Origin: Eremophila alpestris peregrina | Taxonomy: Eukaryota; Chordata; Aves; Passeriformes; Alaudidae | NCBI GenBank assembly: GCA_009792885.1 | Contig: WMCF01000026.1 | Span: 3,147,882-3,211,881, forward strand | Direction: 5' to 3' | DNA length: 64,000 nt | In this document: in pieces, positions 1 to 12,600 of the stretch | Layout of the letters: every line of letters begins with the position of its first letter | Numbering within the stretch: the first letter of the stretch is position 1 | Notes under the pieces: generated by a model | The model's database searches: none | Told to the model about the DNA's origin: nothing | What the model saw: only the letters and a program-made list of their open reading frames with translations | Translations under genes and position numbers: made by a program

Positions 1-534
1 CTCTAAGAGTGAGAGCCCTTCCAGACAGAGATCCTGAATGTAGGTTAAAAGTCACCTCGCCTTACATCACAGAAAATAGGGACTTGAATCAACAGTCTGA
101 ATGGAGAGCAGACACAGACAATAACTTTGTAAACAACCGTATTAACACTTATTCATCTAATCTCCCCAGCTCACTATTTGGAGTTTAGCTGTATCAGTAT
201 TTTTGCACTAAAACTGCACAGTACATAGGAAGTACCTCTGTGTTGGATGCAAGCCTGTGAGCCTGCAATACTATATTGCCCAATTCGATAATATAGACGA
301 CAAACAGTACAAAATTATACGAGGTTTTGGTTTGGTTTGGTTTTTTAATATTAAGTGCAAAAATAATTAGGGAAGGTGCTAACCAATGCACCATATGCTC
401 CATGTTATATAGAGCCGTTGACCGCTATAAGGCTTTTAATATGTAACTTACTTACGCTTGAAGGTTTACAGAAAGAGGTGATGTTTAGATTGCAGAAGTG
501 GTAATCTACAGAACAGCGCACTGCTTAATTACAT
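1..534. other. Intergenic, no gene recognised
   Basis: AT-rich sequence downstream of RAPGEF2. Short open frames show no recognisable protein, and I see no repeat family. Confidence 0.6.
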
Positions 535-690
535 ATCCTTGAACTCTCCTTGGACCGCAGCGCCCTCCGCGCGTGAATTTCCCACGCGTCCCCCGGCCGT
601 GGGGAAGAGCAGCTCTGCAGTTCCCCCGAGCCACCGCTGCGGGGCGCCCGCTCACCGCGGCACAACGCGGCTGACAACGGCAGGTCAGGG
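535..690. promoter_or_regulatory. Isolated CpG-rich island
   Basis: This segment of about 150 bp is GC-rich and carries roughly twenty CpG dinucleotides (for example in ccgcgcg, cacgcgtc, ccggccg and caccgcggc) inside otherwise AT-rich, CpG-poor DNA. Such density usually marks an unmethylated promoter or an enhancer with transcription. A splice-donor-like ggcaggtcag follows at about 680. No known gene start was recognised. It could also be a young GC-rich insertion. Confidence 0.5.
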
Positions 691-2149
691 AGGAAAATTC
701 CCAAAGTCTTGGAGAAACCAAAACAAAAATAAACCGGCTCTCTAAATCAGCATCACAGTCCTACAACGTGTACTTAAAATTTGAAGCCATCCTCTCCCCC
801 TCCCCCCCACCTTGTGATAATCAAAACCAACAGGAAAGAAAATGGGCCAGAATTGTTTCCAAATAAAATTAATTTTAGACTTGAATTCTAGCTCTGTGTT
901 TATTCTACAAACACTACTATTTTCCAAGAAGAATTGTTAACACTATATTAACTAGTCTTAAAAATTACCTGGTGTGTTGTGGTTCATCTGTGTTGCAGTA
1001 AAAAAAAAAATCTAAAAATATTAATTCTGCCTAGAACATATATACATATATAAAGAGAGAAATCCCAAGCATCTTAGGGCTTAAAAGAATTACCTGCAGC
1101 ATTAGAAGAGATGTGTTAATTGAGATCAAACTCAGAACTCATACACCCATATGTACATACATACACAGAGATTTAAAAAAAAGCAATTCTTACTTTACCT
1201 TCTGAAAGCACAAAGGTCCTAGAGAAGGGGAATAAATTTCAACTGTACACAAACCCAGCTCAAAAGTGTTGAATGCTTCTTCATCTCTCCTAGTTCAAAC
1301 AGCCACTATGTTAAATCTAATCATCATCTACCTCTCTTTATCATGACTGCAACAACATCCTTCAGCTGAATCTTTTTTGGTCCAACAGAAGAAAATGCAG
1401 ATCCTCAGCCTGGGACTTGCAGGTGCACAGGTGGCTGTTGCTGCTGCAGTTCTCTGTAGGGGGTTAGACAAGCACCAAGAACTATTTCAATGGTATTCAA
1501 CCTGCTGACACAGGTGTCAATGTACCTTCTACAACACATACACAAACACACAGAAAGGTATGTCCTCAGGAGGAGCATACTGCTTTTAAAATTATCCAAA
1601 GAAATATTCCCTCTCAGCCAGGCACCACAAGGATGTTGACAACCCAGCTGCCAGGTACCAGCACAACCTTACTTGTTAACTCTGCCTCAGAACAGGCCTC
1701 CTAAATTATGGTCAAAATCAAGTGTCACAGCTGCAGACCCTGGGGGGGCCCTCTCTGTTAACTATTCTGTAAGATAAATAGCACTGACATACGAGGTTAA
1801 TGTGGCCAGTTTGGCAATCAATGTAGTTGCACCTGAGTTAACTTCTTGCAGCATCAAGAAGTTAACAAAATTTGTCATAGTGAATAAGTTTAAATGGCAG
1901 TGTCCTCTTTAACACTTGAGAGTTTTCACTAAAGATAGTCTCCATGCTCATCACAGACACCCATTTCCTTAGAATATGTATCCTTGTGTTTCCTCATTGA
2001 CAAAGCCATGGGGTTTGATGTGATATTAATTGTTATGATTGACTGCATTTCTCTACCTCCTTGGATACCAGAGTTTAACTCTTAACTTCTGAGAAAGTAA
2101 ACTGAAGTTAAACCAGCTTGAAACCAGCTTCCTGAAACTGAGAACTGAA
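691..2149. other. Intergenic, no gene recognised
   Basis: AT-rich DNA with short A runs and a TA-rich stretch near 1040. No coding frame or repeat was recognised. Confidence 0.55.
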
Positions 2150-2299
2150 TTTTTTGTTTGGTTTTTGTTTGTTTGTTTGTTTGGGGGTTTTGTTGGGGTT
2201 TTGTTTGTTTGGGGGTTTTTGTTTGGTTGGTTTTGTGGGGTTTTTGGTTGGTTTTTGGGGATTTTTTTGTGGTGGTGGGTGAGGGGTTTTTTGGGGGAG
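2150..2299 (+). repeat. G+T-rich low-complexity tract
   Basis: The plus strand consists almost only of T and G, built from gttt units with many runs of three to six G (ggggg, gggg) between T runs. At least four G runs are close enough together for possible G-quadruplex formation. The opposite strand reads as a Lys/Pro/Asn-rich frame of 127 residues, which is an artefact of the repeat. Confidence 0.85.
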
Positions 2300-4309
2300 T
2301 GAGTTAAGGGAGTTTATTAAATTTAGCATTATTTTCATTACACAATCTCTGTTGGAATTGTATCTTATTTTAATGAGTTGAGAGTCACTTTTATGAACCA
2401 TTTGTTCACCCCCTTTGGATTCTTCTGTAAGTGTAATCAGGAGTTCCTCTCTGCTGAAAGCAAGATGAGCCTTTTGCCTTTGCATTAACATAACTTTAGT
2501 TTATGCCTAGAAAAACACCATAGATGGAATCAAAAATTCACTGAGGCTCACTTGCTAAATACATACAGAGAGTACAAATATGTTGTCATATGTACACTCA
2601 GGCAGCTTAAATAAAATACAAGAGCACAGATGAAATACAAGGAAATTAGACTAATACGAGCATATATCACCTGCATTTGCATCTAATGTCTAAATGGAGA
2701 AAGTAAACATCATGTTTAATCCAGCACCAGTTTATCCTCTCCCTCTCTCATTCTTCTTTGAAGATCCACTTGCAGTGCCACATCATTTCCAGAAAAAGCT
2801 ATTATAACAAACAGCTTGGCTGCAGTATGAGTATGGCATCATCCAGCCCAGCATTTTAGAAGACTGGGAAGCAAGCAGACTCTGCAGCACAGACAGAACC
2901 CTGCATTGCTCTGCACACCTGCTGCACTGCCTGCCTGGGCCCAGGGACAGGGCAGAAAGCTGCACAGGGTGGCAGGACCAGTCAAGTGCTGTGTATTTCC
3001 ACAGATCAGTGAGTCAGCCAGTCACCACGCAAAGATAACAGACTCTGGAGAGATAAGGAATTATAGGATGAGTTGGCTGCAGTTGCCAAAATGGGATAAT
3101 TTTACTCTGCACCACACCCTCCCTGGCCACATATTGCTTTTTCTTCTGGTGTGTTACCCCTCACTCTGGGAAACTGATCCAGCTGCACTTTTTTTTCCCC
3201 TTAAGTTGCTCCTAGTCATATCAGTTTCTGTATCTGGCATATCAAATGTCTGTGCTAACACAAAGTGAGAACAGCTTGCCCAAGATGGGGCTTGGAGTGG
3301 TTTAAGTAACACTGGGAAACTGCACATAGAGGGGTAGGAAGGGACACAGAGAAAAGAAAAGCAGAAAAAGCTAGGTTTGCTAATAAAAAGAAATTCAAAC
3401 TCAAATATTTTTCAAAAAAATGTCTAATAGCTCTGCAGAAAGGATGCACTGCTTTATGTCCAATTTTGGATGTGTGAAACTTGTCATCTGAGAAGTAATT
3501 TCTTCTTAAAATAGACGAATTTCTTCTATTCATTTATACTCTCATATTTTAGGATTGAAAACTTATTATTAGACTATCCAACATTAAGGTGATGACTGTA
3601 AGAAGTACATTGTTTGAAGGCAGAAACTTTTTGTCAGGCTCATGAATGAATCTGCTGATAAATATTACTTTGAAACATAACTACAGCATTTTAAAAACCT
3701 ACATGTGACAGTTTTGCAGCTGCAAACATTTTCAGCTTCCATGTACACATCACAAGCTGTGCACGCAGAGAAATACAATGTACTGAAGGCACTTGAAATT
3801 TGGCTGATGTTCTTCCACAGAAAAAAAGATAATAAAATTCCTGAATAAACCCTAGAAATACCAATGAGGAGGGAAAAAAAAAAGGAACCTAAAAAGCTCA
3901 CCTAATTTTCTCAAAACATTATTTGTTCATCTTCCCACTAAAATAGACTACTTTTTTTTCTATACCTAAAATAGGCTGTAGTCAACTGATACAAGTACAT
4001 GGAGTTTTCTATTATACAATGAATCTGCTGAGATAATAAGTACCAGCTGGATCTATCCCCAACAGCAATAACAGTATGTAGAGCATGATCATAATGCAAC
4101 AGATTGTGAAACAGAAGAGATAGTTTCACTTATTAAAAGGCCCTTATGTTAATACAGTAACAGAAGAGAGTTCTGCTAGTACACAATGCTTCTAGCAAGG
4201 CCTTCATGGTAACACAGTAAATTATTTCAAAGATGAATTCTCCAAAAATATTGCCCATAAACATTTTAGGAGCTTTATTACACATGCACTTATGTGCAAA
4301 TGTGGGCCT
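2300..4309. other. Intergenic, no gene recognised
   Basis: Open frames here are short and show no family resemblance. No repeat family was recognised. Confidence 0.5.
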
Positions 4310-5968
4310 GCTGAATGTAGCAGAGTCCCTGCTGGCAGAGGACATTGGAAAAGGCTGATCTACCAAATGCTGCCTTCACCTTCAATCTGTTCTAGCAAGT
4401 CTGGCCTTCAGGACCCCCAGTTGCTGGAGATCACTGAAAAATCTGTAGCAAGGAAGCTGTATCCTTGGTAGGAGATGATGAAGTCAAGAAATACTTAGGC
4501 AACCTGCAGAAGTCTATGGGCCCTAATGTCCTACAAGTCCATGATGACCTACAAGTGCTGAGAGAGCAGGTAGATGTCATCACAAGGCCACTTTTGATAA
4601 TCTTTGATCATGGCAATTGGGAGAAGTACTCAAAGACTGAAGAAAAGTGAATATCCTTCCTATCTCCAAGAAAGAGGATTCCAAGAATTACAGTCCAGTC
4701 AGCCTCACCTCAGTCCCTGGCAATATGATGGAGCAACAATTCCCAGAAAGCATTTCCAGGCATATCCAAAACAAGAGTGTTAAAGTCAACATCACTTTAC
4801 TCAGGGGAAGTAATGTGTGACACCAAGGAGATAAACTTCTACAGTGAAACGACTGGTCTGATAGATGGAAGGAGAGCAGTGGATATTATTTACCTGGACA
4901 ACAATAAGGTTTTTGACATTGTCTCACATAAGAACCTCATGGAGAAGCTGAACAACCAATGAGATTGACTGAAAACTGGCTGAACATCCTGGCCCCAGGG
5001 GATGGAAATTGATGGAAGTCTAGCTGAAGAGCAATAATAAGCACTGTATCCTTAGGGTCAACACTCCTGCACAACACTTTCAACAATAGTTTGGATGATG
5101 GGGCAGAGTGTACCCCCAGCAGGTTTGCTGGTGACACTGAACTGGGAGGAGTGGATGATATGACAGCCAGAGGGACTGTGACAGTCTGGAGAAATGGGCT
5201 GCCAGGAACCTCATGAAGTTCAATAAGGGTGAGTGCAAAGCCCTTTGTCTAGGGAGGGACAGCTCCATGCACCAATGTACATTGATGGCTACGCAGGTGG
5301 GAAGCAGCTTTGAGGAAAAGGACCTGGGATTCCCTTGGACATCAAGTTGACCACAAACCAGCAACGTGCACTAGCAGTAAAGAAGGATAGTGGATTCCTG
5401 GACTGCATTAGGAGTGTTGACAGCAGGTGAAGGGAGTTGGTTCTTCCTCTCTTCTCAGCACTTGTGAGGTAATGCCTGCAGTTCTGGCATCCCCAGTGCA
5501 AGAGAGACATGGACATATGAGAGAAACTCCAGTGATGGATCGCTAAGATAATTAAGGGAATGGGACATTTTTCCTATTAGGAACGGTTGAGTGGCTGTTT
5601 TTTCCATGATTCTATGTTTGGCCTGGAGAAGTTTCAAGGTGGATCATATATATGTGTACATATCTGGAGGAAGGGTGCAAAGGTGACAGAGCCAGGATCT
5701 TTTCAGTTATGCCCAGTAGAGGACCAGAGACAATGGGCACAAACTGGAACAAAATAGACTCTGAACACAAGGAAATGCTTTTTTACTGTGAGGGTGAGTG
5801 GGCACCAGCAGAGGTTGCCCAGAGAGGTGTGGTCTCCCTCCCTGGAGACATTCAAAAGCCATCTGGACATGGCCCTGGGCAGCTGGCTGTAGGTGATCAC
5901 CCTTGAGCAGGTGAGTTTAACCAGATGACCTCCAGAAGTCCCTTCCAACCTCAGCCATTCTGTGAAAA
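4310..5968 (+). mobile_element. CR1 LINE fragment, ORF2 and 3' end, decayed
   Basis: Plus-strand reading in several frames gives pieces of the CR1 ORF2 reverse transcriptase: [36 protein letters not shown], the palm block GRRAVDIIYLDNNKVFD (motif A, normally YLDFxKAFD), then QRALAVKKDSGFLDCIRS. The end reads GCKGDRARIFSVMPS and finishes with the CR1-like cccttccaacctcagccattctgtg. Stops, frameshifts and gaps show it is inactive; much of the region after motif A is missing. It is truncated at its 5' end, as is usual for CR1. Confidence 0.9.
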
Positions 5969-8314
5969 CTTACACATGCTATGCCTTGCAAATGTTACAT
6001 ACTTTTAGCAGGCAAGAACACGTACGCAGGCAAAGCTAAACATCATGCACGAGGAGTTAGCAAGCAGAGACACAGAAAACCATTCCAAATGTCAAGTAGC
6101 CTAAAGGCAGATCTGTGTTCAGCAATGAATAAAAATGCAAACAGCTTAAATTATTTGACAAGGAAAATTTTTGTTTAAATCTCTCATGAACTGAGTTTGT
6201 TTCTTCTTTAGGCTTTCCAAAACCCATTCTGGTGAGCAGCATTTACCCTTGATTTTGAGATCTTTAGAGCTGTTCCAGTTTTTTGACAGATTTTGAAGTT
6301 GTGTGTTTAGCCATAGCTCTTGTTACTTTCCAGTGCAAAGATTTTAATTTTTTTTATCTTGCTATTGGCAACTCCTAATACATCGCAGTTTCTACGTGTC
6401 TTCCACTACTAAAATATATTTGCAGATTTAGGTATTTTTCATCTAAAAGCAATGACCAAGTAGTCAAGTGGTACATCAGCTTGGAAGCAAAGCTAGTGGG
6501 AATAACTGGCCTGTTTGCCAAGTGTCTGCATGCCAGTCCCCATCCAAGATGGCCTGCCAACCACCAAGAAAATTCAGTCACACACTTGTTGCTGATAGCT
6601 CAAGTTGAAAAGAGCCACCTGCTGTCAGCTTGCATGATGCTGTTTTTCTCAAAAAGGCTCACAGCATTTGGTGCATTTTTTTTCCAAGAAACTTTTCCAG
6701 ATTTTTTGCTTCCCAGTATGGATAATATAATAAAGCAGCTTGAAAGTGGCTTCTTATTAGCATGTTTTGCAGAAGGTAACTGCTCCCCCAAGAATTTAGT
6801 AACTACTGAAGAAAATCCATAAATAATTTTGGTAATTCTAATGATGTGTTAAGGATATTAATGTCCATTCCTAAATAAACAAAATTTTCTACACTATATT
6901 GTACTCAAATACAACTCTCATCTCTTTGAAATGTGACAGCACACCTCAGATGTATAGTCAGTATTCTGTTGATGTATAGAAAATTGCATGGAAAAGCTTA
7001 TCGAGCATGAAATATCAGAAAACCCACGCAGGAAACAAGAATTAAAGAAAAAAAAAATTGAATCAAGTATTTTCTTTCTCACTCTGCAGTTGCTGTCTCA
7101 TTTTTAGATAGCCTTTTGATACTAATGCAGTAATAACACCTGACACAGACATCTACTGTAACCAAAAAGTTGTAACATGCAATCAGAAGTGGCACATCCA
7201 TGAACCTATAATGGAAAGTTAATATAATTGAAATAAGTTTACAGAGACATATATTTCATTCCAGAAAAGAAACCTCAGTTCTAGAGATTACTTACTGGCT
7301 AGTGACCATATTTTCCTGTGATAAAAGTACATTTTTGATGCAATAAGGTTTGGACACATATACAGAGGTTCCTGTAAGTCCTGAAAAGAACAATTTCATT
7401 CACTCACCTCACATCACAGGTTTCATCTTTCGAGTAACAACCTCCAAATGTGAACAGGATACACGTGCTCCTAGAACGTGGGCTTGAAGGCAGACTCCTC
7501 AAAATGGAATAATAAAGACATTGAAGTTGTATTATTTGTAATAGTTAAGTAGGATTAGACAGGTTAGAACATCACATTCTCAACTCTTCCATTCTCCTTG
7601 GATATGCAAACCATTGCCAGGAGCTCAGGGCTGCCTCATGATTAAAGAGGCCAAAAAAAGAGAAGAGAGACAAAAAACTCTCCTGCAATTTCAGCATATC
7701 TGAAATATACTCTGTAGTAAACATAACTCTTCAATGCACAAGTAGCTACCATGTGTGGATACCATACCATTTTCCAAAATCTGGCTATTTTTTTTTTGGT
7801 CTTGCTCCTACCTTAGAAGAAGATTCTCTTTTTAATTTTCTTTACAAAACTATTACTTCCAAATTGAAGGATTTTGCAGCAGTATCCTCAGGCAAAATAC
7901 CTTCTCCACTACAACTAAGTAATTATCTCAGAACTTTTTAGGCAGAGACATTCAGCACTTTAGCAAATGGAGAAACTGAAATAAGTTTTTCAGGCCTTCC
8001 CAGAAGTGCAGTTCTGCAGAGCCAGCACAGGAGGTCTCCAGCACACCCTGACACTCATCCCTCAGCCTTTCCTCATACATAAAGAGGAATAATGTGTTGG
8101 AGCACATTGCAATACTTGGTATTACAAACTGGTATCAGGAATATTAGGAATACAGCCTTGATTTCCCCATTTCTCTCTGCCACTTTTTTAAACACAGTAC
8201 TGCAATGCCTTGTTATCCCACCCATATTATTCTCCAGATGTTTTCTAGGTGTCATAGAAAGGTAGCAGATATTTTGGGTACAGGTAAAAACCTGATATTT
8301 TGTCAACATGTAGA
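5969..8314. other. Intergenic, no gene recognised
   Basis: AT-rich spacer between two CR1 copies. No coding sequence, RNA gene or repeat was recognised. Confidence 0.5.
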
Positions 8315-9677
8315 TTATCATAGGTCAGTTTGAGTTCAAAGGGATCTGTAGAAGTCTTCTAGTCCAACCCCCTTGCAGTGAGCAGGGACATCTTCAACCA
8401 GATCAGGATGCTCAGAGCTCTGTTTGACCTGACCTTGAATGTTTCCACAGACGGGGCATCTACCACCTCCCTGGGCAGGTCTTAGATGTTTCAGCATTCC
8501 ACCACCCTCATTGTAACACGTTTCTGTCATATATCTAGTCTGAATCTATCCTTTTTTAGTTTAAAATAATTACTCCTTCACTCCTGTCACTACAAGTCCT
8601 GTTGAAAAGTTTCAGCGCTGAAAGGTCACAGTGGAGCCTTCTTTTCTCCAGGTTAAACTCCCAACTCCCTCAGTCTTCCGTCATAGCAGAGGTGTTCCAT
8701 CCTTGTTATTATTTTTGTGGCCCTCCCCTGGACCTGCCATATGTCCATGTATTTCCTGTCCTGAGGGCTCCAAAACTGAAGCCAGGTCAGCACTAGAGTG
8801 GAGTAGAGGAACAGAATCATTTGATCTGGCCAATAGGTGGGTCAGGCAGGACTTGCCCTTGGTGAAGCCATGATGGCTGTCCCAAATCACCTCCCTGTCC
8901 TCCGTGTGCCTTAACATAGCTTGTTAGGAGGGTCTGCTCCATGATCTTGTTGAGTAAATCAGTCTTCTCCTTGTCCCTACCCATCTGTCAGCTTTCCTCA
9001 TCATATGGAGGATATCTTCTTTGATCTTCCTTTTCTGTCTGACTACCTATATGTGGCTCATCTCTGTAAAGCTTCAACTGCTTCAGTGTAGCCAGCAGAT
9101 CTCAGAGCAGCAGGCTGAGGGCTCTTACCAGCACCTTGTCTCTCTAACCTTGGCATATTATCCCACAGCTTGTCACATGCTGTCCTGGTATTATTCCCCT
9201 TCCCCTTCAAGTCCAGCTTAAAGCTCTGTCACTGAGCCCCACTAGCTCATGAGGAAAGACCTCTCTTCCACCTTTGAGAAATGTGAATCCCATCTGCCAC
9301 CGGGATGTCTGGTTCTATGTAGGTTATCCCATTATTGAAAAATCCCAAAGTGTTAGTAGCACCAGTCATGGAGCCATGATTTAATGGTATAGTCCCATCT
9401 GTTTCATTCCATGCAGCTGCCAGAAACTGGAAAGAGAGGAAAGAACCACCTGTGCTCCAGGTTCCATTACTAACCATGCCAAAGCCCTGATGTCTCTTTT
9501 GATTGCCCTTGGACTACACATTGCAGCTCCATCACCACCCACACAGAACAGCAATAATAGGCAGCAGTCCAAGGTTAAAAGTTTCTTGGTGATGTCCTTA
9601 ACCTGGATCCCACGGGAATAGGCCTTGGCAACACCTGCACTGTACATTACAGCCAAAGGAGACCATAAACATGCCAA
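8315..9677 (-). mobile_element. CR1 LINE fragment with ORF1 esterase remnant, internally deleted
   Basis: Read on the minus strand, 5' to 3', this copy has an ORF1 esterase-like piece (about 9677-9240), then a reverse-transcriptase piece (about 8960-8830: KIMEQ, MLRHTEDREVIWDSHHGFT, KGKSCLTHL), then the CR1 3' part and 3' end (8830-8315). The order matches a CR1 element, but most of ORF2, including the endonuclease and much of the reverse transcriptase, is missing. Frames are broken and the copy is inactive. Bounds are approximate. Confidence 0.85.
9240..9677 (-). pseudogene. CR1 ORF1 esterase (SGNH-hydrolase-like) remnant
   Basis: Two overlapping minus frames carry the pattern of the CR1 ORF1 esterase: VKDITKKLLTLD, then LLLLFCVGGDG, RAIKRDIRALAWL and GAQVVLSS, and, in another frame, LGFFNNGITYIEPDIP and VADGIHISQRWKRGLSSE. 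ADGIHIS contains the DxxH pair of SGNH-type hydrolases. A frameshift near 9400 separates the halves and no start is visible, so it is not a working gene. Confidence 0.7.
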
Positions 9678-12600
9678 ATATACTGTGCTTGCCTCGAGCC
9701 CCCTACTTGTCTGTAAATATATATGGATAGATGGCTTATTACTTACTGCATCTTAGATGAAAGGGAGACCTAAAACCAGCTCAAAGTAATGATCAGCAGG
9801 CAGAATCAGCCGGCCAACTTAACCATGTAAGTTATTATAATGAACACTGGTAATTTGATTTTAAAGAACAAGATTCCAGAAGCATTTTCTTCTTAATTCT
9901 TATGACATAATTTTAAGTATTAATTTTCTCATTTTTATGCCTTGTTTTTCTGAGTTGTATTTTGTTCTTTGTATTCGTTTGAATTAAATTTAGCACTCAT
10001 TTATGACAAGAAGTGAGACATGTAAGCTAAAAAAGTCTGGTCTCACCTAACTGCTGTTTCTAGCACTAACGGCTGGGGAAAGAATTTCTATTACCCTGTC
10101 CTGCAAAACCCACTGCTTTCAAGACTTTATTTGTGTGTATTACACATGTTCTACATCCTTATTGTTTGGCCACAATGTGAGTACCTAAAGATTACTGAGT
10201 GGAGGTCAGATTAGCATGATGTCTATTCCATGTTTTGGACTAATGCTCTTCCTTGTGCATTTTCCTCCTTGGAATGAAAGCATTTTGTAATAAAAGCTGT
10301 AAGTGCTAAGGTAATTTTTTTTTTGTGCTGGGTAAAAGTTGAAGATTGAAGTAAGCATTCAACTTGTTCAAATTCTCCAGACCATTATACCAATATACCA
10401 GTCTTCATCAATTTATCACTATTTTTCTTTCTTAAGTATATATGAAGAGGTGAATAACTTTAATTAAACTCTCATCTTTGAAAAATCCAATTTATTCTAA
10501 TAAGAATAAATGCTATGTCATCAACATGCAATATTCTGTAAGTAAATATTTTTAGCAGATTTGTGAAAGGTATTGATTGGGTACATCTGGCCAATTCCAT
10601 GTTTCTAAAATCCTAGCACATTTCATTTATAAAATAATATTTCAGAAAAAAGGTGACCTTCACAGAGCAAGCAGTGTTTTTTTAAGCTATTTAAGTGTGC
10701 ATCTATAATTTAAGAAATCTGCAGAGAACTGGGCTTTTTTTGTTTTTGTAACCTTGGCAATGCAGAGCATGCCTTGACAAAGAAAAAAGCCAAGAGTTAT
10801 CTACTGATACTATTTTATAAATACATACTGACTTTCTCACAGGGTCTCCAGTCTAAATTAAGCATACAAATTGGATGTAGCAAATGAAGGTAAATAGTGG
10901 GGAGGGACTGAAATGAAGGACAGACTGTGCTGGTACAGTGCAGTGAAAGATTATACGTGAAACAAATACTGGTAGAGGCTGAATTGACAAAGCCTGCAAG
11001 ATATATAGCTGAAGATAGAAGAAAAGCAGTCAAATAATGTATAAAACATTAACCTACTGAAACTCCAAACAGCAGCAACAGCAATTTACGTGACTATCCT
11101 AGGTGAATAATCAGAAGAGCAGCACTGATGACTAGCTAAGTCAGCTTCATGCCCTTGTCTCCACAAGGACACAAGGCAGGCAGGGATCCAGCAAGGCACT
11201 GGAAGTGGGACAGCCTGTAAGAGAGCCTTCAGCCCATCATGCCACAGGAGCTTGAACTACTGTCAAGCCGCTCATTTGGATGGAGGGGGGACATGACTGC
11301 TTTCAGCAGGTCAGCAATTTGCATTCTTCCCATTTATTTATCTGTGCCTTTTACTTACGCACACTTTCAGAGCATCAGAAATATGAAGTAGCTCCTGCTT
11401 CAATCACATCACCATTTTAGAGTGACCCACACCAAATGGCAACTTTCATAAATGCCCATAAAGGTCTGAGGGCAGGACCCTCTCAGCTCAGAGCTCCGTG
11501 GACACCAGAATGAATTGGGACTTCTGCTGTGATGAAATTGAGTAGCAAATCATTAAACTACTGGGATGTCTCACTAGAGGAAAATATGATACAGGTCTAC
11601 ATCATAATCAAACAGTGTTAGAACTAAAACATTGGATAACATATTGGGATTATCAGGGAGCAGGAGCAGGGAATTAAAGGTAGATTATCCTAATAAAAAG
11701 GAGTATAACTTTTGCTTTCAGAAATCTTGTTTTAAAAACACAGCATTATTGGTTTTCCTCTGTTTAGAAATAAGCAAGTTTATTCACTATATCAAGTGTT
11801 GAGAATGCTAACTACATACCTAGATAATTATGCACTTCCTACTTTGCCAATTGGACTAAGGAAGACCTATCATGTATCTGCAGCAGAAACAGTTGCAAAT
11901 CTGGGCTATTCCATATCCCAACCACAAAAATTATTCCTTTAGGAACATCTTATCGGGACAACCAGTTCACAGTATGAAAGATCGTTTTAAGAAAATAATC
12001 AGCAAGTTGACATTGCAGTACAGGCTGCCATGAGAAATCTCCTCAGGCACCTGTAAATTCCATGAAGAATTAAGAATTCTAACAGTACAAGCTAGAACAG
12101 GATCTACATTTTCTTTCATAGCCATCTGTCTGATACTGAGATGCAACAAGGAGAAAATGCCTCCTTGTTGTCCAAAGACATCAACTGCTGCAAATGAAAC
12201 TAAGCCCAAGAAAAGTCCATCTTAAGTGTCAAGGGCAGCTTGTGCACACATCATTAGTACACTTCAACACAAGGAAAAGAAATTGTTTGTGACACTCAGA
12301 CTAGCAGGAGATGCAAAGAGGAATAGCATCGGCACATCAGGAGGAAGCAAAATACACTCAGCTGCAACTATTTCTTTAGCAGTACACATACGTTGAAAGC
12401 TAAATATCAGCCAAAGCTATTAAAATTTTGAGGACAGAATCATCAGGACAACACTGAAACCAAGGACAAGCTTACAAGTATGAAAAGAACAAAGGCTGAC
12501 ACTGCCAACACTACACAAACATCACTGAATTCCTGATTTGGTTAAAAAGCAAATTCAGAAACCTCAGTGACCCTAAACCTGAAATGAAAAATTCAAACAA

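Noticed and set aside
2108..2491. 127-residue minus-strand frame rich in Lys, Pro and Asn
   Set aside because: The composition comes from the G+T-rich simple tract on the opposite strand; it is not a real protein.
2906..3268. 120-residue plus-strand frame
   Set aside because: No recognisable domain, no repeat or conserved motif, and its length is within chance for this much sequence.
8681..8917. Frame containing HGFTKGKSCLTHL as a possible gene
   Set aside because: It is a piece of the CR1 reverse transcriptase inside a broken element, not an independent gene.
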